DNA from: Tritrichomonas foetus
Lineage: Eukaryota > Parabasalia > Tritrichomonadida > Tritrichomonadidae
Direction: 5' to 3'
DNA length: 34,610 nucleotides
Assembly (NCBI GenBank): GCA_001839685.1
Contig: MLAK01001037.1
Location: 184,661-219,270, forward strand
Position numbers and translations under genes: made by a program. Below the pieces are notes generated by a model. It was not told where the DNA came from, made no database searches, and saw nothing but the letters and a program-made list of their open reading frames with translations. Shown in pieces: positions 18,211 to 27,369 of the stretch. How positions within the stretch are numbered: the stretch's first letter is position 1; each line of letters begins with the position of its first letter.

Positions 18211-18891
18211 TTATTCATTTTCTGATCCAGATTCGTTTTCATTATTTTGATTATCGATCTCTTTTTGGTCATTTTCGTCGTTTGGTTCTTTTGGAGCACC
18301 GCTGAATGCAGCAGGGTCGAGAAATGCATCAAAGTGGGTCAGCACTTTTTTCATTATGCCTTTAATTTTTGTGTGTGCTTCAAAATGATTAGGTGAAGCT
18401 TCAGGGTCATTTAATTGACCAATAAAATCATTTTCATAATTTTTGGCTTTTTTAAGAAGGTCATGAATTTTTTTGTATTCGTTTTGAACATTTTGAATGT
18501 ATTCTTTAAGAAGACAGAATTGATCTTTTCCGTTTGAAATCAATTGGCAAAATGGACACTTGAAATTTTTGTTAGTCATTCCTATCTTTTTGATGCACTC
18601 AATATGCAAAAAGCAGTGACAGAGAGGGCATTCAATGAGTTTTCGAATATCATCAGATTCATCACATCCGCAAATACACCTGATTCGTCGGTATTTTGGA
18701 AGGCTACACGTTTGCTTGATTTTGGCTTGATTTAAAACTGGTTTTCGTTCGTGTGGATTTTGTCTTTTATCGACTTCCCTCATTATCAAATTTGCGAATC
18801 CCATTATTTGAATATAATGATCTAAGTCTTCTGGGTTGCAGTATGAGTTCTGTGAAGAGGTTGGGGAAAGGGTTGGAGATGAATCAGTCAT
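18211..18891 (-). CDS. PHD-finger protein
   Basis: A 226-aa protein with one C4HC3 zinc finger at 72-115: Cys72, Cys74, Cys88, Cys91, His96, Cys99, Cys112 and Cys115 (CIC, CPLCHCFLHIEC, FKCPFC). PHD fingers commonly read histone H3 tails, so a chromatin role in the nucleus is likely but not proven; the hydrophobic FLH core supports PHD over RING. The N-terminus is Ser/Thr/Pro-rich, residues 120-200 are helical and charged, and the tail is acidic (ENDQKEIDNQNNENESGSEN). It is not ING-like, because the finger is central. TCACTCCA lies 6 nt before the ATG. Confidence 0.8.
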   Translation of the reverse strand: MTDSSPTLSPTSSQNSYCNPEDLDHYIQIMGFANLIMREVDKRQNPHERKPVLNQAKIKQTCSLPKYRRIRCICGCDESDDIRKLIECPLCHCFLHIECIKKIGMTNKNFKCPFCQLISNGKDQFCLLKEYIQNVQNEYKKIHDLLKKAKNYENDFIGQLNDPEASPNHFEAHTKIKGIMKKVLTHFDAFLDPAAFSGAPKEPNDENDQKEIDNQNNENESGSENE

Positions 18892-18897
18892 TTAAGT

Positions 18898-18905
18898 TGG
18901 AGTGA
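18898..18905 (-). promoter_or_regulatory. Initiator-like box TCACTCCA before the PHD gene
   Basis: One mismatch from the TCAYTTCA box seen before H3, H4, SCS alpha and the transporter, here 6 nt upstream of the ATG. Confidence 0.35.
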
Positions 18906-19289
18906 CCGTTTAACATGAATTTTGATTTGACCATTTACATTTAGAAAATATTTCATTAGCCATTTTTGATCTATCGAAGATCATAAAGTAAGATAAACTT
19001 TTTCTGCAGAAATATGATCATAATATAGAAAAAGTTGATTTGTCTATAAGAAACGATGTAATTTAACTGAAAAGTGCTTATTTAATTGAATCAAGTCCAA
19101 CAAATACTGGAAAAAGGTGTTGTAAACAAATTGAAACGAGTCATCAGAAAATAAGATAGCAATCACACACAAATTTGTTCGTTATTTAGATTAAAAAGTA
19201 AAATTGAAAAGAGAAAACTATCGTTGGAATAATTCAATACATTTATGTGAAGATCTCAGAAAATACCAAATTTGCAATATTATTAAATA
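18906..19289. other. Divergent spacer between the PHD and ankyrin-RING genes
   Basis: About 385 AT-rich bases holding both promoters. Beyond the PHD initiator-like box I see no clear element, and no obvious initiator before the ankyrin-RING ATG. Confidence 0.35.
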
Positions 19290-22230
19290 ATGTCAACAAC
19301 TTTTAAATGCGCCGAGAGAGATGATCTTGAACAGTTAAAACGACTTCTATCGCAAGGAAAGAATCTAAATAATCGAACAGTTCTTTTCAATTTTAATCGA
19401 GTTCATTTTATATTTCATGACGAAATTCTTTGATTTTTTACGAGACTTTACTTCATATTGCAGCATTACGCGGATCAAAAGACATTGTCGCTTATTTAAT
19501 TTCTCAGAACTTCGATGTTAATTGCAAAACTTTAAATTTCCAGGATACGCCGCTTCATTTAGCGGTTCAGGAAGGACACGACGATATAGTTCAAATGCTT
19601 CTTGATGCGAAAGCCGATCCAAATGAAACAAACTGCGAAATTTTGATATAATTTTTATGGAGTTCATATAATTTTTAATGAATCGTCAATTTTCACTGCT
19701 GTACGATGGGAACGTTCAGAAATTATTCCTCTTCTTATCAAATATGGAGCTAATATTGAACTTAATAATCTCGTTTTATTATTTTTTATTTATAACGTTT
19801 TTTTCTATTATTTTTGGAGAGACACCTTTAAATGTTGCTGTGCAATTAAATTCATCTGCACTCGTTCAGTCTTTGCTTGATAATAAAGCAAATACGAACT
19901 TGGCTAATTTGGATCAGAAAAAACTTGAAGAAATAAAAGGGAAAGGGAAAGATCAACCATCCTACAAACCACCTATTTCAACGCCATTTCCAAAAGCCAT
20001 AACACCTAACACAGGGAGACGACCAAATACCGTCACAAAAGGTGCACTTTTTCGAAACACATCAAGCAATTCAATTTTACAATTAAATGAAGCGACTGAA
20101 GCTTATCATGCTTTGGGTGCTGGTGATATTGGACGTTTAGGAGAAATTATTAATAATGGACTTAACTTAAATACACAGTTTTTTGATAACGAAACGCTTT
20201 TGCATCGTGCTATTATTTATCACAATGTAGAGGCTGCAAAGCTTTTAATTGATAGCGGGTGTAGTGTTGATGCAAGAACTTTGAACTTCCAAGATTCGCC
20301 TTTACACATGGCAATCAGTGAAAATCAAAATGAAATACTACAAATGCTTCTTGATAAAGGCGCCAATATTGAAAATACTAACTTCGATGGAGAAACTCCA
20401 CTTTTTTCTGCAATCAGAAACGGAAACTTTTCTGCTGCTGAAGCTTTAATCAATAAAAAGGCAGACGTTAATGTTGTTAATAAAGGAGGAAATACACCCA
20501 TTCAGATCTCAATTATGCTCCATCAAGAAGATATTGCAAAGTTACTAATTAAAAATAACGCTGATTTCAGAAAAGGTGAAGGAAACAGCTTCAAAATTGC
20601 ACAACAAGCAAATGAACTTGATTTAGCAAATGAAGTTCGTTCAAAAGTTCCGGATTTGGCAAAAGAACCAACTCCAGATGAATTTGATGCTCTTGAGCCA
20701 CTTGAGGAACCACTTCCAGTACCAGAAAGTGACAAACTTCCTTTCGTTTCAACTAAAATTTCTACTGACGATCTTCCAAAACCTTTTGAAAAGCAACCTG
20801 AACCTGAAAAACCAAAAAGTCCTCCACCAAAACCAAAGACACCTTCTCCTCCACCAAAACCGAAGACGCCTTCACCACCACCAAAACCAGCCTCTCCTCC
20901 ACCAAAGCCAAAAACTCCATCACCACCACCGAAACCAAAAACACCTTCTCCTCCTCCAAAGCCTGCTTCGCCTCCACCTAAGCCAAAGACACCTTCTCCA
21001 CCACCGAAACCAAAAACACCTTCTCCTCCTCCAAAGCCTGCTTCGCCTCCACCTAAGCCAAAGACACCTTCTCCACCACCGAAACCAAAAACACCTTCTC
21101 CTCCACCAAAGCCTGCTTCACCACCACCAAAGCCAAAGACTCCATCACCTCCTCCAAAGCCAAAAACACCTCCTCCTCCAAAGCCTGCTTCACCTCCACC
21201 GAAGCCAAAATCGCCATCTCCACCACCCAAGCCAAAAACACCTCCCAAACAAGAAGAAAAGCCACAAACACCTCCACCACAGCCAAAACCACAACCTCAA
21301 CAGCCGCCAAAATTAATTTCACAGCCCCCTGTTTCTCTTTCTAGCACTCAGCCTGTAGCAAATACAATGAATTCACCAAAAGAACCAATTAGAAAACCTT
21401 TGGCAAAAGTTGATACATCCGCTGATTTACAACAACTATTCCAGATCATTAAATCAAAGAATATTCCAATCCTGAAAAGCATTCTTTCGAAAAGACTTGA
21501 TCTTAATGTTGTTGATAATGCAGGAAGAGTTCCGCTTTTATTTGCGATCGAATATTCAACACTTGACGCCATCAAATTAATTACTGCTGCTGGTGCAGAT
21601 ATTGATTTTAATGATAAAGAGAGCCCAATTCATACTGCAATTCGCTTAAAGAAAATGGATGTAATTGATTATTTAATTGAATGTGGTTGTGATGTAAATG
21701 CTTTGAATAAAGACGAAGAAAATCCTTTGTATAATGCAATTAGAATCTCTGATTTGAAAATTGTTCAAAAACTTGTGACAAAAGGTACAAAAATTAATGT
21801 AGTGAATATAAATAACATGTCTCCACTTTATTTGGCTGTAGGAAGAAGGAATATTCCAATTGTGAAATATTTATTAAATAATCATGCTGATCCTAACGAT
21901 ACTGGATTACCATGCTTGAAGCTTGCACAAGATTCCAAAGATAACCAAATGGCTAATATTTTAATTGGTGCAGGCGCTAAAACACAAGCAAGAAGACAAC
22001 ATAAGTCAAGAATGCAAATGCTGTCACTATCAAGAACTAGACCAGCACCGAGAGCTCAAAGTAAAATTGATACTGATACATGCATTATTTGTGGAGGAAA
22101 CACAAATATTATGAAGTTAATTCCATGCTGCCATCAAGTAGTTTGTAGAAAATGTGTAGATACTTTTGCAGATAAATTTACATCATGCCCAATATGTTGC
22201 ATGGGATTCTATGCAACAGCACCCAAGTAA
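19290..22230 (+). CDS. Ankyrin / Pro-rich / ankyrin RING-finger protein, 5' part interrupted
   Basis: Probable E3 ubiquitin ligase. The first ATG (19290) gives MSTTFKCAERDDLEQLKRLL, the capping start of ankyrin block 1. The frame is then lost three times at short AT-rich insertions (about 19380-19432, 19637-19673 and 19770-19809). Downstream pieces restart as ETLLHIAALRGS (from 19442), ESSIFTAVRWERS (from 19680) and GETPLNVAVQ (from 19816). From 19816 to the stop the frame is clean: rest of block 1, an uninterrupted ankyrin block 2 (about 20100-20580) that is a paralogue of block 1, a Pro/Lys repeat linker, ankyrin block 3 (about 21425-21990), and a C-terminal IAP-style RING (22081-22203: CxxC, PCCHxxxCxxC, CPIC). 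An ORF beginning at ATG 19678 exists, but its first 46 codons are out of frame with the ankyrin repeat and include the third insertion. Confidence 0.75.
19380..19432 (+). other. Interruption 1 in ankyrin block 1 (about 53 nt)
   Basis: AT-rich stretch between codons for NLNNRT and ETLLHIA. It carries an in-frame TGA (19431-19433) and shifts the frame by 2. ATTTTT follows at 19433-19438, then TAC GAG. It starts with GTTCTTTTC but lacks the trichomonad intron ends (GTAYGT, ACTAACACACAG). Confidence 0.5.
19637..19673 (+). other. Interruption 2 in ankyrin block 1 (37-43 nt)
   Basis: AT-rich stretch between codons for DPNETNC and ESSIFTA; shifts the frame by 1. ATTTTT sits at 19671-19676, then AAT GAA. 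It contains two copies of ATATAATTTTTA about 20 bp apart. Confidence 0.5.
19770..19809 (+). other. Interruption 3 in ankyrin block 1 (40-46 nt)
   Basis: AT-rich, nearly T-only stretch between codons for NIELNN and GETPLNV; shifts the frame by 1. ATTTTT follows at 19810-19815, then GGA GAG. No canonical splice motif. Confidence 0.5.
20818..21247 (+). repeat. 75-bp coding tandem repeat (Pro/Lys linker)
   Basis: Within the ankyrin-RING gene a 25-residue unit of KPASPPP plus two KPKTPSPPP blocks repeats about five times. Two 75-bp copies starting at 20958 and 21033 are essentially identical in DNA, showing recent expansion. The PPP-rich sequence is a likely flexible spacer or ligand for SH3/WW/EVH1/profilin-type domains. 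Copy number is prone to assembly collapse. Confidence 0.85.
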
Positions 22231-22258
22231 AACACGCTTTTATTTTCAAAATTTTCCT

Positions 22259-22514
22259 AATAACATGTATTTTCATAATAACATGTATTTTCATAATAAC
22301 ATGTATTTTCATAATAACATGTATTTTCATAATAACATGTATTTTCATAATAACATGTATTTTCATAATAACATGTATTTTCATAATAACATGTATTTTC
22401 ATAATAACATGTATTTTCATAATAACATGTATTTTCATAATAACATGTATTTTCATNCTTGTATTTTCATAATAACATGTATTTTCATAATAACATGTAT
22501 TTTCATAATAACAT
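22259..22514. repeat. 18-bp tandem array, about 14 copies, after the ankyrin-RING stop
   Basis: The unit AATAACATGTATTTTCAT is repeated almost without change: 11 exact units to 22456, an N at 22457 with a partial unit, then about 2.5 more. It starts 28 bp after the TAA. Each unit holds the palindrome ACATGT. Identity of the copies and the N suggest the true length is unresolved. Both strands are open in several frames, but these are not genes. Confidence 0.95.
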
Positions 22515-22973
22515 TTTTGTATTGGGATTTTCCTTCACATTAAAATATAAGCCCTTTTACAATCTTGATATTTTTCTCTATCTTCCAATCAAACAAACAA
22601 AAAAAGAATAGAAAAAACGCCTTTATTGTCGAAATATGTATTTTTGTGATATAAAAAATCTCATCAAATTCGAAATCATCTCGAATTGATGAAATGGATT
22701 TATTCATCATTCAGAAAATCTGACATTGAACTAAAGTCACTTTATCATGTTTAATTGACTATTAAACTAGTAGTATTATTAAAATAATGGGAAATGATAT
22801 ATCTTTATTCATACTATACATTGTTCCATTTCACTCTAAAAAATATAATGAAGAACGACTAAAAAAACCAAAATAAGTAAAAATCCCGAATTGTTGAAAG
22901 TAGTTTATAAACTAAAAAAGAAAAAAACTTTTTTTAAAAAAATTTACAAAAAAATTCACAAAAATGAATTACT
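22515..22973. other. Tail-to-tail spacer
   Basis: About 460 AT-rich bases between the 18-bp array and the F5/8C gene's stop, with long A/T runs at 22910-22960. No gene or RNA recognised. Confidence 0.4.
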
Positions 22974-23582
22974 TCAATCCATTCTTAATGTTCCAAAAAA
23001 TTCAACGTTAGTAAGTACCATAATATCACTATCACAATGCGTTTTTCCAGTCTGCTTTATCCTGATGTATCTGAAAGCGCCAGGGTTCTTGCATTGATAG
23101 CTTTTCACTTTATATCTTTCGTTCAAATCGCCCACGCTTTGCTTTCTGTCAATCTCAAGCCAGTCGTTATCGTTTGTTGATCCCTCAACAACCCACGACC
23201 GCATGTGGTTTCCTCCCGTCACATAGTTGTATGTCTTTATTGTGTAATGCGTGAGGTACATCCGACTTGTCTTGAAATCGAACTTGATCCACTGGTCCGG
23301 CCCGTTTTCTGTCACCCAGTGGCTCATCCATCCTGGGTCGATGACTTGGTATGCATGATTGGCGCATGTCGTGGATGACGAAATATTGATTATTCCTTTT
23401 GTGTGGGGATTGCCTCCGCATTTGTTTCTCAGTAATGTAAATATTCCGTTGAGTGGCTCATCTTCTTTAAAATCGACTTTTTCTTCTTGGATTTCGGTTT
23501 TGTCTGAATTGCTTTTCTTATCGTTATTATTTATCGAGCTTGTTATTGTCGTTCCTATGGCGCTTGTTGGGGCTTGACTCAT
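22974..23582 (-). CDS. F5/8 type C (discoidin-like) domain protein
   Basis: A 202-aa protein. Residues 1-45 are Ser/Thr/Asn/Lys/Glu-rich and disordered. Residues 46-200 are a full F5/8C domain as found in many trichomonad proteins: NGIFTLLRNKCGGNPHTKG, then GPDQWIKFDFKTSRMYLTHY, HMRSWVVEGSTNDNDW, and the closing FRYIRIKQTGKTH with VEFFGTL. The family fold is a beta-sandwich that binds carbohydrate or lipid. There is no signal peptide, so an intracellular role is more likely. Many relatives carry an N-terminal BTB domain, which is absent here. The relic at 8146-8631 is a paralogue. Base composition is somewhat richer in GC than the flanks. Confidence 0.82.
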   Translation of the reverse strand: MSQAPTSAIGTTITSSINNNDKKSNSDKTEIQEEKVDFKEDEPLNGIFTLLRNKCGGNPHTKGIINISSSTTCANHAYQVIDPGWMSHWVTENGPDQWIKFDFKTSRMYLTHYTIKTYNYVTGGNHMRSWVVEGSTNDNDWLEIDRKQSVGDLNERYKVKSYQCKNPGAFRYIRIKQTGKTHCDSDIMVLTNVEFFGTLRMD

Positions 23583-24020
23583 TTGATGCTACAAGGAAAA
23601 AGAGCTAAGGAGTAAATCTTAATCGTTATTAAGATTGTTCACTTTTTCAAAATAAACATTGAAACATCACAACTTTTTCATTGAAAATCATAATGCCGCA
23701 AATTAATAACTATGATGTTGATCAAAAGTTGCATGAAATACAAGTCTGATTATAAGTTTCTTTGAAATTATCTTATTAACTTCTGTTTCTTACAAAACAT
23801 GAAAAAATTTCAAAAATATTCAGTAGATTATGTTTTAACATTGTGTTATGTTTGAACATTATGTAATGTTTTAACATTACGTCATCTGGCTGTTGCATTA
23901 GAAATTAATCATTTTCAGAATTCACAAAAGACTCAATGAAAATCTTATCAGAAGCAACTGAGTATAATGCCAGAAAGAACTAAACAAATAAATCTAAAAT
24001 TGATCGTATTATAATAACAT
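23583..24020. other. Spacer between two minus-strand genes
   Basis: About 440 bases holding the F5/8C promoter and the 3' flank of the coiled-coil gene. The one distinct structure is the 18-bp x 3 repeat at 23830-23883. No gene seen. Confidence 0.4.
23830..23883. repeat. 18-bp repeat, three imperfect copies with inner palindromes
   Basis: ATGTTTTAACATTGTGTT, ATGTTTGAACATTATGTA and ATGTTTTAACATTACGTC follow one another. Each contains the near-palindrome AATGTT...AACATT or a variant. It could be a protein-binding array or a 3'-end structure. Confidence 0.75.
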
Positions 24021-25643
24021 TTATTCTGTGGGCTTCCTTCTTTCAGTTGATGAATTCATTAGAATCATGAGACTGTTTGCGTAATTTTCCATCTCTTCCA
24101 ATTCTTCTTTATCAGCCAAATAAGAAGCTTCATATTTTTCATGCTTGGCTTGCAATTTGGCCATTTTTTTCTTCGTTTTTAATATTTTTTCTTCGTTTCC
24201 TTCAGTTGCGCCATTAGACATTCTTAAAGATGTTTTAATTCTCTGTACTTCATATTCAATATCTGCTTTTTTATCTAGCAAGTTTTTGAACATTGATATT
24301 TCTTTTGATGATTTCATGTCTGTTAATTTCTCTCTTTTTATATTCAATTCTTCTTCTTCAGTTCTCAGTTTATTCATGTCCTCTTCATATTTATTTGAAT
24401 ATCGAGCAATTGTGTGAAAAAGTTTCTGTACTTCAATAGTTTCATTTTTAACCAAAATATCAAATTGTTTACGATTTTTTGCTCTTATTTTTACAAGTTG
24501 GTCTATTTCATTTTGAATGACTTCATTTTCAGATTGAACAGCATCTAATTCTTCTTTTCGCGAAGCTAATGTTGCATCTAATTGATTCAATTCGAGTTGG
24601 CATTGTTCTTCTAATTTTGCATCAATGTTGGCATTTCGTTCTTCAGCTTCAATTGTTGCAGCAATGGTATCAACTTCAGATTTAAGCTTTATGAGTTCAT
24701 TACTGTTATTTCCATTTTGAATAATTTTATCTAAAGATTCGTTAATGTGATTAATTTGGAATTTCATATCTTTGAATTCTTCAGTATAATCATAAAGTAT
24801 TGAAGCCATTCTTAAAACCTTATTAATATCCATATTACTAGTTTCTGGTCTCGACACATCACCATTTGGTGTAGAAACAATATTTGAATCTTTCGGGAAA
24901 AATAAATTTGATGACACTGTTGAGTTTCTAGAATTCATCAGATTATTGTTATATAGTTCTTTTCGTTTTGCATCTCGTATTTTTTGGAGGAGGTCTTGAA
25001 TTTCTGTGTCTTTTGAATTAGCCAATTCTCTCAATTTTTCTTGATCAGAAATACTCACACTTTTTTCAATTTGTTGTGAAACTAAACTGATTTGATTTTC
25101 AATTCTCATATTATTTATTTCCAGTGTGGAGATATCTTCTTTATAAAGCTGAAGAGCCTCCTTCAAATTTGAAAAATCAGTTTTAATTATAAGTTTTTTT
25201 GAATCTTTGAGTTTTTTGACAGTGGCGGTTTTTTTCAGTTGAAGCTGCCTCAGCTCTTTCAATTTCGCTTCATAGTTCTGATTCGTTAAAAGCGACTTTC
25301 GAATCTCTTCAACCCTTTTGTGCGATTGCTGTACTTCATTTGCTAGCGATTCAACTTCAGATTTTTGTTGCTTGATTTCATCAATAATCAGCTCCGTTTT
25401 TTCGCACAATTCGTTCAACTCGGTTTCGACTTCGAAGTTTTTTTCGAGCAATAAATTCTTTTCTGTTATAATTTTCGTATTTTTGCCATCGAGTCGTAAC
25501 TTTTCTGATTGGAGACAGGAAATCTGTTCTTTAATGTCTTCGATTATATAAATAGGGTCTGGCATTTTTGAAAACAGCCGTTTGTTGATGTCTTTTTTCG
25601 TGAAGCGAGGGGAAGGCCGCGGTACGGCGACCTTCTTCTTCAT
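24021..25643 (-). CDS. Long coiled-coil protein
   Basis: A 540-aa protein, mostly heptad-rich coiled coil (about 30-240 and 285-530), rich in Glu/Lys/Leu/Gln with few Pro. The N-terminus is basic (MKKKVAVPRPSPRFTKKDIN) and a non-coiled Ser/Asn-rich hinge lies near 240-280 (NNNLMNSRNSTVSSNLFF). No membrane segment or catalytic motif. Such layouts are common in flagellar, basal-body and cytoskeletal proteins (IFT, CCDC, outer dynein docking), which would suit a flagellate, but I cannot assign a family. The first ATG in frame is used. The stop reads TAAATG (TAAA overlap). Confidence 0.8.
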   Translation of the reverse strand: MKKKVAVPRPSPRFTKKDINKRLFSKMPDPIYIIEDIKEQISCLQSEKLRLDGKNTKIITEKNLLLEKNFEVETELNELCEKTELIIDEIKQQKSEVESLANEVQQSHKRVEEIRKSLLTNQNYEAKLKELRQLQLKKTATVKKLKDSKKLIIKTDFSNLKEALQLYKEDISTLEINNMRIENQISLVSQQIEKSVSISDQEKLRELANSKDTEIQDLLQKIRDAKRKELYNNNLMNSRNSTVSSNLFFPKDSNIVSTPNGDVSRPETSNMDINKVLRMASILYDYTEEFKDMKFQINHINESLDKIIQNGNNSNELIKLKSEVDTIAATIEAEERNANIDAKLEEQCQLELNQLDATLASRKEELDAVQSENEVIQNEIDQLVKIRAKNRKQFDILVKNETIEVQKLFHTIARYSNKYEEDMNKLRTEEEELNIKREKLTDMKSSKEISMFKNLLDKKADIEYEVQRIKTSLRMSNGATEGNEEKILKTKKKMAKLQAKHEKYEASYLADKEELEEMENYANSLMILMNSSTERRKPTE

Positions 25644-27369
25644 GAATTTGTTAACGAATCAATATCCTCAGAATTTTCTGATGTGAATCATCACTTTTTA
25701 ATAATAATTTATAGAATACATGACCATATAAAACATGAAAAAGTTAATTATCAGCTAAATACCTTTGTCATTTCATGTCATGACCCAGAATTGATATGGT
25801 GAAAATTCATCTCAGCTTGATTATCTTTTTTTTACAATGTTTGAAACATAAAGGTCATAATTTCGGTCATGTTTTGTGATACATTGAAATTCCATTTCAT
25901 ATTGAGTCACCATTACTTTTCGATGATGAGCATTATGTGCATTTAAATGATCCTATAAGAGATATAATTATAGAAAATAGTAAATCATAGACAATGATAA
26001 TACAGATTCTATGATAAAATTAGATGATAAAATTTATTTGCAGCAATTAGTGGTAAAATAATGCCTATATATTTTATATGATGCACATCTTATCATAAAT
26101 TTAACTCTCTACCATTTCCTGGTAACATACTAGTGGTAAAGATGAATGAACATAACTATGATTGTGTTGGTGACTTTTCCAGAATCAAGTAGGCCTAGAA
26201 TAATCACATTGGCTTTCCCTAATGTTTGTAATATTTTTTCATCATTTATAAACCAGATGAATCTTTTTCTTTCAGAAGACGTCATCAAATGTTGTTTTTT
26301 GTTTTCATATCATTCTCTTCCAAAATCAATCCAGAATTTTCCATTTCATCATCATTTGGAGGTAAATTGTTGTTGTCACTAATGATATTATGATATTTAA
26401 AATCATCTTAATAGACAGAATTGTTAATATGAGCACCAGGATTTTTGTTATTCAATTTTCTCCTTTGTTGATGTTCTTATCAAGAAATATAGTGTACATT
26501 GTCATATTTGGTGTGATTATCACTCATAATGATTACCATTGGTGTTGTTGATGAAAATCAAAATGTATGGGTCATGCCTTCTTTTAGATAGGAATATGAA
26601 AAATAGTCATAAGTGACTCCAATTCAGTGAATTGAAAATAAAATATAAAAAACACAACGAAGATTTCACACGACGAGATCAATCTTCAATCCATTTTTCA
26701 AGATTCATAAAAAGAAAATCTGCTTTCGGGGAAACCTATTATCAATAAAAAAACGGCATATTATCAATAAAACAGAAGATTCTGCATTTACATACAGAAA
26801 TTATTAATGATATCCCCTCATTTTTCTTCTTTGAATAAACCCTTGATTAAATATTTAGCATTTCACTTATTTCCATTTTTACAATTTTTAACAAAATTAA
26901 CAAATATTTTTTTCCCTCTATAAATACTCATATCTATAGTATGCTATAGATTACCAGTATATGTAAGTAATGAGATTTTGAAAGAGAATTTATGATCTAA
27001 AATATGCTTGTGTTTAATAATAAAAATAATAATAATCTGGCTAAATTCTAGAATTCCTATCAAACATCGACTCATTAAATTCTTTCAAAAATTTGTCGAA
27101 TAAAGACCATATCTAGTAACCCTACATCAAAAATATATAATCTCCAATCTGAAAAAAATGTAAGTACAAGTTCATTTCGAGCCAATATTGATAGAATTCA
27201 TAATTTTACAAAGTTTTTTTTTCCTTTTTTTCAATATATTCAAAAATCCGCTCTGGATACATAGATAAAAATCACTGGGATGGCTGAACTTTATCGTGAA
27301 TCTAAAACTACAATATGACTTTATTAATGAGCACTCCAGTGATTATCATCTTGAAAATTTTGTTCTACA
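25644..27369. other. Long gene-poor spacer
   Basis: About 1.7 kb of AT-rich DNA. The only coding-like signal is the decayed minus-strand gene at 26130-26470. The rest shows no frame, RNA fold or repeat that I can support. Confidence 0.4.
26130..26470 (-). pseudogene. Decayed Asn-rich / P-loop-like gene
   Basis: Minus-strand reading gives an Asn/Asp-rich segment (NNKNPGAHINNSVY, TAA, DDFKYHNIISDNNNLPPNDD, then MENSGLILEENDMKTKNNI) ending in a TGA that overlaps an ATG. That ATG opens a 51-codon frame (26285-26130) containing KANVIILGLLDSGKVTNTII, which looks like a degraded Walker A loop of a G-protein-alpha or similar NTPase (compare VIILGxxxSGKST). The frame then stops at once. Stops and frame slips mean it is not a working gene. 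Low-complexity DNA makes the upstream limit vague. Confidence 0.35.

Noticed and set aside
19678..19815. ATG at 19678 as the start of the 850-codon ankyrin-RING ORF
   Set aside because: The first 46 codons read an ankyrin repeat out of frame and then the third AT-rich insertion as hydrophobic sequence. True ankyrin coding extends upstream to 19290.
19380..19815. The three ankyrin-gene interruptions as ordinary trichomonad introns
   Set aside because: The known ends (GTAYGT at 5', ACTAACACACAG at 3') are missing in all three, so they cannot be called standard introns from sequence.
20523..21248. 241-codon Gly-rich minus-strand ORF
   Set aside because: Antisense shadow of the Pro-rich linker repeat in the ankyrin-RING gene.
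22259..22514. 18-bp array as a CRISPR locus
   Set aside because: Units abut with no spacers, and the sequence is eukaryotic.
22166..22543. Repetitive ORFs on both strands across the 18-bp array
   Set aside because: An 18-bp period keeps frames open by arithmetic; no start context or family.
26146..26382. 78-codon plus-strand ORF
   Set aside because: Antisense of the Asn-rich/P-loop relic, which reads more plausibly.
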